Shown here one piece after another: positions 57,195-64,000 of a stretch of 64,000 bases of DNA. The notes under the pieces are model-generated. The model did no database searches, was not told where the DNA came from, and saw only the letters and a list, made by a program, of their open reading frames with translations. The number at the start of each line of letters is the position of its first letter. Positions within the stretch are counted from its first letter, which is position 1. The position numbers and the translations under genes were made by a program. The stretch lies in the NCBI GenBank assembly GCA_025350045.1, contig JANXYM010000043.1:28894-92893 (forward strand), read 5' to 3'. This stretch comes from Methanomicrobiales archaeon (GTDB lineage: Archaea; Halobacteriota; Methanomicrobia; Methanomicrobiales; Methanospirillaceae).

Positions 57195-57325
57195 TTTGTT
57201 CTAAAGACGAAAAGGGGGTCAAGGGGGTGCACTCCTTGGGTTGCCTCCCCCTTTTCAGGGAGAGAGGGGATCGCTGTCACAATCTCCAAAGAGCCTGACT
57301 GTAATATCTGATAATAGAAAGATGT
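57195..57325. repeat. Modular intergenic repeat, copy D (module 2 only)
   Basis: gaaaagggggtcaagggggt (57209-57228), GCCTCC and TCAGGGAGAGAGGGG match the inverse of copy A's left part and the plus-strand module 2 of copy C. The following tCACAATCTCC.AAG..CTGAC matches the right end of copy B. It lies between the Dsr-like gene and a PEGA surface protein. Confidence 0.55.
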
Positions 57326-57479
57326 CTTCTGAAAATATTATAGCCCTGAAGTGCCTGGATGAGACCAATAGGGAAGGGAAAAACACAAAACCGGGTTTCA
57401 TGGTTCAGGAGTGGACTAAAAGGGTTCATGCCAGTTTCTCCAGAGCAAAATTTAAAAAATGAAAAATAGTTCGCAGGGA

Positions 57480-58202
57480 TCAGGAGCGTCCCTTACGGAC
57501 AGATAGTATTCCTGCAATACCCAGCCCTAAAAAGATGAGAGGGAGCGGCAGGGGGGATTTTGTAGGTACCGGTGTCGGCACTGCAGTTGGGATGGCAGTG
57601 GGCGCCGGGTTGAGGGTAGCATAGAGCGGGACACTCTGTCCCGGGGCAGGGACACTGGTTACGGCTGCAGTATACGGCAGGTAGCCATTCATCGATACGG
57701 TGTACGTCTGGTAGGGAGTACCGGTTGTATAGACCGGGACGGTCAATGTCCCCTGGGTGATCGTACCAACAACCTGGTTGTCGAATGAGACCGTTGCTCC
57801 GTTCACATTACAGTTGACCACGTACCATCCCTGGCCACCACCGATAACTGCGGGGGTCGGGGGAGCGGTGGGAGTGGCCAGATTTAACGTAGCATACACA
57901 TCAAAGGTCTCTCCCTTCCCCGGCATTGCCGGGATGGGGCCGGTATAAGGGGTATACCCGGTTTTACTGACCGTGAATGATTTTATCGGAGTACCGGTGC
58001 TGTAGACCGGGACGGTAAGAACGCCCCCGGATATCTCCCCTTCATACGTACCATCGAAATAGACCTGTGCGCCATTCACATTACAATGTACAGCAATCCA
58101 GCCCTGGTTTCCGCCAATCGGCTCAGCCGCAGATACCACGGAAAAGCAGGCAAGGGTAAGCACAACGGCAATGAATGCCAGATAAATACGGTTGATCTCC
58201 AT
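57480..58202 (-). CDS. Secreted PEGA-domain surface protein
   Basis: The 240-residue protein has a signal peptide (residues 1-25, cleavage near VVSAAEP). Two PEGA-like repeats follow (about 33-110 and 123-200), each with GWxxVxCNVNGAxVxFD ... LTVPVYxTGTP ... GYxPYT. A Pro/Thr linker and a C-terminal hydrophobic anchor with basic end (FLGLGIAGILSVRKGRS) complete it. PEGA repeats are beta-strand surface modules common in Methanomicrobiales. It is probably anchored on the outer face of the membrane or S-layer; the ligand is unknown. Confidence 0.88.
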   Translation of the reverse strand: MEINRIYLAFIAVVLTLACFSVVSAAEPIGGNQGWIAVHCNVNGAQVYFDGTYEGEISGGVLTVPVYSTGTPIKSFTVSKTGYTPYTGPIPAMPGKGETFDVYATLNLATPTAPPTPAVIGGGQGWYVVNCNVNGATVSFDNQVVGTITQGTLTVPVYTTGTPYQTYTVSMNGYLPYTAAVTSVPAPGQSVPLYATLNPAPTAIPTAVPTPVPTKSPLPLPLIFLGLGIAGILSVRKGRS

Positions 58203-58343
58203 CAGAATTCCTCGTATACAGGATAATGGGAAAGAGGGTATAAAAAAGAATCTTTTTTACGTTAAAATCTGAGCCAGGTGTCGCCCGTATCCAGAAAGGA
58301 TAAAGAGGCAGAAGCATCCTTCAACTGTTAAAGGAAAACCTGA

Positions 58344-58379
58344 TGATAACCAGATAGTTAACTATAATGATTGTTATCA
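58344..58379. promoter_or_regulatory. Nested dyad upstream of the MOT1-like transporter
   Basis: TGATAAC (58344-58350) and GTTATCA (58373-58379) are perfect inverted arms enclosing the 12-base palindrome ATAGTTAACTAT (58354-58365). The block ends 67 bases before the transporter start at 58447. The layout suits a dimeric regulator such as a ModE-type oxyanion sensor, but that identity is inferred only from the downstream gene. Confidence 0.45.
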
Positions 58380-58446
58380 AAACCGCACCGCCAGACCCAT
58401 GAATCCTGAAGATGGAGTTCCCTCTCCTTTATGAATCTGCCCTCTT

Positions 58447-59574
58447 ATGACCGAATCCCACGCTACCCTGTCACCCCTGCGATTCAATCTTGCCGAGCTG
58501 GCGGGTTCTCTTGGGGATTTTGGGACCATCATCCCTCTCATCCTTGCCGTGGCCCTGGTCTCGGATGTCAATGCCCGGTACATTCTCCTCTTCTTTGGGA
58601 TCTGGTTCATACTCACCGGCCTCTATTACCGGTTGCCAATCCCGCTCGAACCGATGAAGGCGGTCGCGGTGATGGTCATTGCGGGGTCCATTGGCAGCGG
58701 GGAGATCGCAGCTGCGGGTCTCATCCTCGGGATCATATTTCTCGTGCTTGGTTATGGCCGGTTCTTTGCGATCATTGAACAATGGGTACCGCAGAGCGTG
58801 GTGCGGGGAATCCAGCTCGGTCTTGCCCTGCTCCTGTTCCGGTCATCGCTGGGATTTGTGGTAAAGGATCCCACGTTCTTTCTCCTGGGCATCGCCATCA
58901 TCGCGGTTTTTTACCTCCTCGCAAGGTTCCGCTCCATTCCTGACCTGTCCACGATCGTGGTCATCGGCGTAGGCCTTCTCGCGGGAATTGCCCTGTATGG
59001 CCTTCCCCCCTTAAGCCAGATCCCGGCGCCGCAGCTGGTCATCCCCGTTCCCCGGGATTTCATCTCCGCCTTTTCAACGCTCGTGCTCCCCCAAGTGGTC
59101 CTCACCATCACCAATGCGATCCTTGCCACAACACTCCTGACAAAAGATCTCTTTGCCCATGAAGTGCCGCCAAAGAAGTTCTCAACCAGCATTGGTCTCA
59201 TGAACCTCTTCTCCGTCCCGTTTGGAGGTTTCCCCATGTGCCATGGTGCCGGGGGGTTGGCCGGGCAGTACCGCTATGGCGCACGGACCGGCGGGGCAAA
59301 TATCTATGCGGGCCTGATCTTTCTCATCCTCGCCCTCTTCTTCTCCTCCCCGCAGGTACTCTCCATCATCGCTGTTGGCGTGCTGGGGGCGCTCCTCGTC
59401 TTTGTCGGAATCGAAATGAGCCGGCACAGTCTCAAGACCGACTCTCTCCCGGTCACTGTGATCATCGGGATCCTCGCGCTGGCCAGTTCGATGACGATCG
59501 CGTTTATTATCGGGATGGTGATTGCGTACCTGGTCCCGGTGCTCGGGAAAAAGATGAGACCAGCTTGCGAATAA
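58447..59574 (+). CDS. MOT1-like molybdate/sulfate transporter
   Basis: The 375-residue polytopic membrane protein (about ten helices) has the MOT1 family signatures: ELAGSLGDFGTIIPL near the N-terminus, PIPLEPMKAVAVMVIA in the first repeat and MCHGAGGLAGQYRYGARTG in the second. The family is related to SulP but lacks the STAS domain, and its eukaryotic members carry molybdate with high affinity. The nearby formate dehydrogenase gene, whose enzyme needs a Mo or W pterin cofactor, favours molybdate or tungstate over sulfate here. A degenerate copy of its 3' end lies at 61690-61757. Confidence 0.9.
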   Translation: MTESHATLSPLRFNLAELAGSLGDFGTIIPLILAVALVSDVNARYILLFFGIWFILTGLYYRLPIPLEPMKAVAVMVIAGSIGSGEIAAAGLILGIIFLVLGYGRFFAIIEQWVPQSVVRGIQLGLALLLFRSSLGFVVKDPTFFLLGIAIIAVFYLLARFRSIPDLSTIVVIGVGLLAGIALYGLPPLSQIPAPQLVIPVPRDFISAFSTLVLPQVVLTITNAILATTLLTKDLFAHEVPPKKFSTSIGLMNLFSVPFGGFPMCHGAGGLAGQYRYGARTGGANIYAGLIFLILALFFSSPQVLSIIAVGVLGALLVFVGIEMSRHSLKTDSLPVTVIIGILALASSMTIAFIIGMVIAYLVPVLGKKMRPACE

Positions 59575-59869
59575 TCGAAGATATGCGGGTGAAAACCTTT
59601 TTCAAACAACCGTCAAACAGCAAGTACCCGGAGGTCTGAGCCAGCCTCACACACGGAAACTGCACTTTACGATTGCACACGATATTTTTAAGAGTTATTG
59701 CGGTTTTACCCGGGCCACGTCTGCATGACTTCAGGCATTCTTGGTACATCACACATAAGGATTGGAAGATTTTTTTGGAGATTTCTCCAGAACCAAAAGA
59801 ACAGATTCTTCTGACTTCTCATGATTATCGTTGAACAGACACAATTTTTTAATTAATCCAGACCTTGTA

Positions 59870-61621
59870 ATGGATGTGAGAAAAAAGAATAAAGTAAAAA
59901 CAGCCGGTCCACCCACTGAAAAGAACGGGGCCGATAATCCCCCGTGGGATAGTTTTCCAGGGAAAAGCACGGATGTGCCATGGGTTTTTTCAAATATCGT
60001 GGAATTCTGCATTGTTTTTTTCTGTGTCGCGTATTCACTGTTCTGCCTGGACGCATATTTTTTAAACGCCGTTCACCTGAAACTCTCCGTTCTGAACCTG
60101 TCATTCCTGCTTGTGCCGGAATTACTGCTACTGGGGGAAGTCACCTATAAAAAAATACAGGTATTCACGGACATCAAAACCGCGCTTTATAGTATTCTGG
60201 TCTTTCTCATCTCGTTCTTTATTTCCCTGAAAATCTCACCATCATTCCTGTCGAACAGCTGGAGTGCTGATTATCCCCACCATTATATTCTGATCGATTT
60301 TCTGTCGGTCCACGAACATTTGCCCCAGCTCACCTCCGGCCTTGGAGAGATGGTACAGTATCCTTTCGGACCTTCCCTCTTCACTTCAGTCGTCGCCAGG
60401 ATCCTGCCCATTTCACTTTTGAACGCTACCGGTGCTATCGCTGCCGTAATGTCAGCGCTGATTGCGGTGACCGTTTACCTGCTGGCACGGGAGTTTTTGA
60501 AAAGATTATCTCCCGAAAAGCACCTGGCAGACGCCGGGGGTCTGATCAGCGCGTTCATGGTTTTTTCAGTCCCTGCGTATTTTCTGGATCAATATTGCGG
60601 CAATTTTTATTATTCTATGATCTTTGGAGAACTGCTGGTTCTCGTTTCCCTGCTGGCACTCATGAAAATTGAAACGGGAGATACACCATGGATATTCATC
60701 TTCATCCTGGCAACCCTGGGGATCATCTTTACCTATACGCTGTATATCCTTATCCCGTTCTCTGCATTGCTTTTCTTTGCTCTTCTCAATCCGGAAAAAA
60801 TCCGCATTCTTGTGGACAGGGTTACCATCAGTTCAGGTTTGCTGGTAGTATTCCTCTTTTTGCTCTTCTCGTATGAGCGGATGGGAATAGGAACCCATAT
60901 CCTCCAGTATGAGGGGATCACCGTTGAACTGAATATAGTAAATTTTAATATCCTCTTTCTCGTTCTGGTTATTGCCGGTAGTATTATTGGCATGAAAATA
61001 ATTCCTTCTTATCTGAGAAGTTCCCTGTTTGTGTATTCTTTTTTCATAATAGCCGAGTTCTTTGCTTTTATTTTTTTAAACCAGTTCGGGCTGATTGCGG
61101 TATATTATGCAAATAAAAGTTTGTACCTGCTCATTCTGGTGCTATCTGTATCCGCCAGCATCCCGGTTATTTTTGCCGTCAGGTATATCCGGGAGGATCA
61201 GGTCCGTACTATTGCCACCTTCAGCATTATCGGCCTGATCGGTCTTTATTCAGTATTCTGTGCTCTGACCTTTCCGTTAAATACCGTCCCGGTGGTGACC
61301 AATGAGGATGTGATTTTTTCCCATAAGGCTGAAATCTATCTTCAGGAAAATGCAATCCCTGCTGATAATCTTTCAATTACTATGGGAGCACTCAAAAGCT
61401 ACTGGCTTGGATTACTGCTCCACATGGATAAAACTTATGCACAAAACAGATTTCTCGCCAAATCTACGGCTTTTAAGGATTGGCTGAAGAACCCGGATGC
61501 CCGCTATGTCGCGGGCGAGATGGTGAATAATTCCTATCCTGAATATTTTGATATGGACGGAGTCAGGCTGCAGATTGTTGTACGCGAGGGTCAGAAGGTC
61601 CTCATTAAAAAAGTGGCGTAA
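59870..61621 (+). CDS. Polytopic membrane protein, possible GT-C glycosyltransferase
   Basis: The protein has about 583 residues, with a short hydrophilic N-terminus, about twelve hydrophobic segments (35-480) and a C-terminal soluble part of ~100 residues. The first large loop (WSADYPHHYILIDFLSVHE) carries acidic and His residues as in GT-C enzymes that use lipid-linked sugars; this is suggestive only. The gene is visibly more AT-rich than its neighbours. The frame is open to a TTG at 59831; a TTTAATTAA stretch (59848-59856) lies just before the ATG chosen. It sits between the transporter and degenerate copies of neighbouring gene ends, so it may be an insertion. Confidence 0.72.
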   Translation: MDVRKKNKVKTAGPPTEKNGADNPPWDSFPGKSTDVPWVFSNIVEFCIVFFCVAYSLFCLDAYFLNAVHLKLSVLNLSFLLVPELLLLGEVTYKKIQVFTDIKTALYSILVFLISFFISLKISPSFLSNSWSADYPHHYILIDFLSVHEHLPQLTSGLGEMVQYPFGPSLFTSVVARILPISLLNATGAIAAVMSALIAVTVYLLAREFLKRLSPEKHLADAGGLISAFMVFSVPAYFLDQYCGNFYYSMIFGELLVLVSLLALMKIETGDTPWIFIFILATLGIIFTYTLYILIPFSALLFFALLNPEKIRILVDRVTISSGLLVVFLFLLFSYERMGIGTHILQYEGITVELNIVNFNILFLVLVIAGSIIGMKIIPSYLRSSLFVYSFFIIAEFFAFIFLNQFGLIAVYYANKSLYLLILVLSVSASIPVIFAVRYIREDQVRTIATFSIIGLIGLYSVFCALTFPLNTVPVVTNEDVIFSHKAEIYLQENAIPADNLSITMGALKSYWLGLLLHMDKTYAQNRFLAKSTAFKDWLKNPDARYVAGEMVNNSYPEYFDMDGVRLQIVVREGQKVLIKKVA

Positions 61622-61689
61622 AAACGTATTAGTCACAGTTTTTTAGCAGAATCCCTGCTGGCAATGGGCGTATCCGCGGTATACTTGTA

Positions 61690-61757
61690 TGGACCAGGTC
61701 GATGACGATTGCGTTTATTGTCGGGATGTGAGTGCGTACCTGGTTCTGGGGATCCGG
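61690..61757 (+). pseudogene. Degenerate copy of the MOT1-like transporter 3' end
   Basis: The stretch around tcgatgacgattgcgtttat (61699-61718) matches 59491-59510 of the intact gene with few changes, and the match continues over gggatg..g.ttgcgtacctggt. The reading frame is broken. Only the last ~20 codons are left, placed 70 bases downstream of the membrane protein gene. Confidence 0.65.
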
Positions 61758-61758
61758 A

Positions 61759-61841
61759 CACAGCTGGAAACGACAGGTGTATAAAACAAGAGGTTCGTTA
61801 TAATCTTGTTTCTCAACAAAAGTCCGTTTATGCCAGCTGTG
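61759..61841. repeat. Imperfect long inverted repeat between two gene remnants
   Basis: Outer arms CACAGCTGG (61759-61767) and CCAGCTGTG (61833-61841), middle AAACG/CGTTT and inner arms AAACAAGA (61784-61791) and TCTTGTTT (61804-61811) line up almost about one centre, giving arms of about 40 bases with bulges. It lies exactly between the transporter remnant and the fdhB remnant, and could be their old shared terminator or a small mobile remnant. Confidence 0.5.
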
Positions 61842-61883
61842 ATGCGAGATTGACTATCTGGAAAAAAAAGAGATTGGATTTGT

Positions 61884-62163
61884 TTAATGTTTACCAAAGG
61901 GGTTGAACACGTTCGGGGAATTATATCGCTACCGGTGTTAAGGTGCAGGGCATGCTTGGTCTTCTCTTCTGCAAAGGCAAGCTGCGGAAGTTCCCTATAG
62001 GTACCCGGGACATGACCGGACATACTCTCGAGTTCAACCTGTTGGGTGTGTATACAGTGCATTTGGGATCTTTGCAGGACAGAGTTCCAGGTACTGGCCG
62101 CAGCTCACACGGGTGTCTGCAATATGGGCGAATCGGATGAGGTTGAACATGAAGTCCGGGGGA
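61884..62163 (-). pseudogene. Degenerate copy of the fdhB 3' end
   Basis: Read on the minus strand, this stretch matches the last ~280 bases of the intact fdhB (62774-63055). Recognisable pieces are TQQVELESMSGHVPG, ELPQLAFAEEKTKHA and NTGSD, against QQVELEKMFGHVPG, ELPLLAFAEEKTERA and NTGSD. Frame changes and substitutions break it, and the match stops at about 62163. It is a decayed partial duplication in the same orientation as the intact gene. Confidence 0.75.
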
Positions 62164-62219
62164 ATAATGGCGATACGCGTGAAATTAAAAATCTGTATTA
62201 ATGAAAAGACGAAAAGTAA

Positions 62220-62396
62220 ATGATCATGGAAAAAAGAACAAAGTGTGAATACTGTGAGAAGGATGCGATCGGGTTACAGTCACTGGAGGGCGCTTTTGCC
62301 TATGTCTGCCAGGACCATGCTGACGGCCTCCTTCTCGCACTCAAGCCCGGTGAGAAAAAAGTGTACGGCGTTTGTGTTCTCGAACGGTACACCTGA
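62220..62396 (+). CDS. Small Cys-rich (zinc ribbon-like) protein
   Basis: A 58-residue frame opens with ATG at 62220 (or ATG at 62226): KCEYCEKDAIGLQSLEGAF, then YVCQDHADGLLLALKPGEK and a short tail. CEYC near the start and C..H in VCQDH could bind zinc or an Fe-S cluster. A partial, out-of-frame repeat of its second half follows at once. No ribosome binding site is clear. No function can be assigned, and it may itself be recent or decaying. Confidence 0.55.
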   Translation: MIMEKRTKCEYCEKDAIGLQSLEGAFAYVCQDHADGLLLALKPGEKKVYGVCVLERYT

Positions 62397-62403
62397 TACC
62401 TGT

Positions 62404-62517
62404 GTCGCCTTCGTCTGCCGGGACCATGCCGACAATCTCCTTCTCGCACTCAAACCCGGAGAAAAGCAGTCGTACGAGGAATGTTACTTCGAACGATTCG
62501 ATATAACCGATCACTAA
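62404..62517 (+). pseudogene. Truncated tandem copy of the small Cys-rich gene
   Basis: This encodes CVAFVCRDHADNLLLALKPG and then EKQSYEECYFERFDITDH before the stop, closely matching AFAYVCQDHADGLLLALKPG of the gene just upstream but in another frame and without the CEYC part. A longer frame beginning at 62245 joins it to unrelated sequence by reading the first gene out of frame and is not credible as a protein. Confidence 0.5.
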
Positions 62518-62773
62518 TTTTTTTTAACAATGATGGATGCAGCTTTCCCTGCCTTGAGATATGCTCATGTACTGACCCCGCTGTTTACTTTTTTCCTGAT
62601 GATCCGTGATACCAGCCCTCTTCAGGATACGTGATCATAACCCAAAGAAGCAGTACTGCAATAGAAAAAAAATTCCTGCACCCGTTCCCTTCATAAACAT
62701 CAGCCACAACGGATAACCTATCCGCTCACGACAGGGAGTAATTGTTGGTTAAGCGGTAAAAAAAAGTGTGGAA

Positions 62774-64000
62774 TTAATGTTTGCCTAAGGGGTTGAACAC
62801 GTTGAGGTAGATCAAGTCGCTGCCGGTGTTGTGGAGCCGGGCACGCTCGGTCTTCTCCTCGGCAAAGGCAAGGAGCGGGAGTTCCATGTCAACACCCGGC
62901 ACGTGGCCGAACATCTTCTCGAGTTCAACCTGCTGTGCATGCATGAAGAGCGCGTTTGGGATCTCTGCAGGACAGAGTTCCTGGCACTGGCCGCAGTTCA
63001 CACAGGAGTCTGCAATATGGGCGAACCGTATGAGGTGGAACATGAAGTTCGGGGGAAGTTCACCGGGCTTTACATAGGCCGGGTTCTTCGTTGTGCAATC
63101 CACACAATAGCAGATCGGGCAGGCTTCAATACACGAGTAACACTTGATGCAGCGGGAGGTCTCGCTCATGATCTTTTTGAGCCGGTCTTTGCCTTCGCCA
63201 AGTGCTTCAAAGTCGTGCTTGCGCCACTTGTCGCCAAGTTTGAGCATTGCGCCTTCTACTTTCCCGCGGATCTCAAGACCCTTGGGGTTTGCTGCTTCGG
63301 ATGCGAGGATGCCGTTCTTTACTGCGCCATTGATCAGATTTGCACCCTTCTCGGAGCAGACCTCAACAAAGGTTGCCTTTCCTGCCTTGTCGCCGATGAC
63401 ACCCCAGTTGCCGCAGGCAAGGTCTGCCTGGCGGGGGATCTTCATCTTGCAGCGGCGGCAGTTGCTGCGCCGGCCGTAACCTGCCTCTTCGAGTTCGTCA
63501 ACGGAGATACCCTTGTGTCCGCCTTCGTACTCGATGATGAACTGACCCTTGTCGATCTCTTCCTTGTGGACGATGTTCGGGTCTACGCCATACTTGTCGG
63601 CAATCATCTTTCGGGCGAGCACGGGGCTGACTGAGCCACCGCAGTTGACACCGATCATGACTACGTTGTCGAGGTTGATCTGCTTGCGCTTTGCAAGTTC
63701 ATAGAATGCCATTGCATCGCAGCCCTTGACAGTCACACCGAGCTTCATGGTCTCTGCACCCTCGAGATATTTCTTCACGAGTTTGGGCAGGAGGAGTGTA
63801 CCGCAGTGGAGTGAACCGGCTGTCTTGACTAATTCCTTGGGGTCCTTGATAAGGACCGGCACTGCATCGTAGAGGTCAGTTCCCTTGGTGATAACCAGGA
63901 CTGCATCAACGGCTTTTGACTCAAGTGCGAATTTCCAGAGTGCGGTGACTGCGCCACCGAGTTCTGCTTTCTCCTTGATAGCTGCGTCATTGGTCCATGC
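62774..64000 (-). CDS. fdhB: F420-dependent formate dehydrogenase beta subunit (partial at the right edge)
   Basis: The frame is open from the stop at 62774 to the window edge (408 codons seen); only a few N-terminal residues are missing, since the visible start AWTNDAAIKEKAELGGAVTALW matches the family's beginning. It has the FrhB/FdhB F420- and FAD-binding core (residues 1-280, with GVNCGGSVSPVLARKM, CRRCKMKIPRQADLACGNWG). C-terminal ferredoxin motifs are CIKCYSCIEACPICYC and CVNCGQCQELCP. It passes electrons between formate oxidation at FdhA and coenzyme F420. The length and C-terminal clusters favour FdhB over FrhB. fdhA is expected next door outside the window. Confidence 0.92.
   Translation of the reverse strand, partial: AWTNDAAIKEKAELGGAVTALWKFALESKAVDAVLVITKGTDLYDAVPVLIKDPKELVKTAGSLHCGTLLLPKLVKKYLEGAETMKLGVTVKGCDAMAFYELAKRKQINLDNVVMIGVNCGGSVSPVLARKMIADKYGVDPNIVHKEEIDKGQFIIEYEGGHKGISVDELEEAGYGRRSNCRRCKMKIPRQADLACGNWGVIGDKAGKATFVEVCSEKGANLINGAVKNGILASEAANPKGLEIRGKVEGAMLKLGDKWRKHDFEALGEGKDRLKKIMSETSRCIKCYSCIEACPICYCVDCTTKNPAYVKPGELPPNFMFHLIRFAHIADSCVNCGQCQELCPAEIPNALFMHAQQVELEKMFGHVPGVDMELPLLAFAEEKTERARLHNTGSDLIYLNVFNPLGKH

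Noticed and set aside
61715-62062. A 115-codon minus-strand frame as a new gene
   Set aside because: It is part of the decayed fdhB 3' copy extended into unrelated sequence; homology to fdhB covers only part and other parts shift frame.
62245-62517. A 90-codon frame reported as one gene
   Set aside because: Its first half reads the small Cys-rich gene out of frame; only its C-terminal part is a remnant of a second copy.
1-64000. CRISPR arrays, tRNA or rRNA genes, transposases, phage genes
   Set aside because: No evenly spaced direct repeats, cloverleaf-like sequences, rRNA-like stretches or integrase/transposase proteins were recognised on either strand.

Overview
The window reads as a chromosome segment of a hydrogenotrophic/formatotrophic methanogenic archaeon of the order Methanomicrobiales, probably a Methanoregula-like lineage. 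The supporting genes are a thermosome subunit, a GMP synthase split into a separate ATP-pyrophosphatase subunit, the YcaO/TfuA pair that thioamidates methyl-coenzyme M reductase, a short Dsr-like siroheme protein, an F420-linked formate dehydrogenase beta subunit, a CDGSH protein with an extra Fe-S motif, and PEGA and Ig-like surface proteins. Promoters look archaeal (TATA-like boxes about 25-40 bases upstream of starts). No tRNA, rRNA, CRISPR array, transposase or phage gene was seen.

Region 1 (1-34.5 kb) is almost entirely signal transduction. A same-strand run from 28243 down to 3353, and possibly to 1956, holds a membrane-anchored NMT1/SsuA-type substrate-binding protein, a HAMP/9-PAS histidine kinase, a 7TM-PAS histidine kinase, an Rcp1-like response regulator, a REC/10-PAS HWE-type kinase, and a membrane/12-PAS HWE-type kinase. 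These are followed by kinase-less PAS/GAF proteins, three REC-PAS/GAF proteins with nearly identical receivers, a PAS-PAS protein whose DHp-like helix lacks its histidine, and a small RecA/KaiC-like protein without a Walker A motif. Genes overlap by 4 bases or sit a few to a few tens of bases apart. No DNA-binding or enzymatic output domain is visible, so the output must lie elsewhere or act through protein contacts. The flanks hold further REC-PAS and REC-kinase genes on both strands, a truncated PAS sensor at the left edge and a frameshifted membrane-protein pseudogene at 31.3-31.9 kb.

Region 2 (34.5-46.7 kb) is mostly housekeeping: a CDGSH protein, an MBL-fold hydrolase, ycaO-tfuA, a Cys-rich lipoprotein, and a minus-strand cluster of argD, hisC, an AK6-like kinase and a CDP-alcohol phosphotransferase. 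pyrG and guaAB, a TPR membrane protein and a hotdog thioesterase follow.

Region 3 (46.7-51.6 kb) is an overlapping operon of a family 2 glycosyltransferase, a TPR protein ending in a winged helix, and a DUF2791/BrxD-like P-loop ATPase with no other BREX gene nearby. A surface protein follows. Region 4 (52-57 kb) has hisD, a thermosome subunit and the small Dsr-like protein.

Region 5 (57-64 kb) has a PEGA surface protein, a MOT1-like molybdate/sulfate transporter, an AT-rich polytopic membrane protein, degenerate copies of the 3' ends of the transporter and of fdhB, a small Cys-rich protein with a broken tandem copy, and fdhB running off the right edge. A modular GC-rich intergenic repeat family recurs at about 39.2, 51.7, 53.7 and 57.2 kb.
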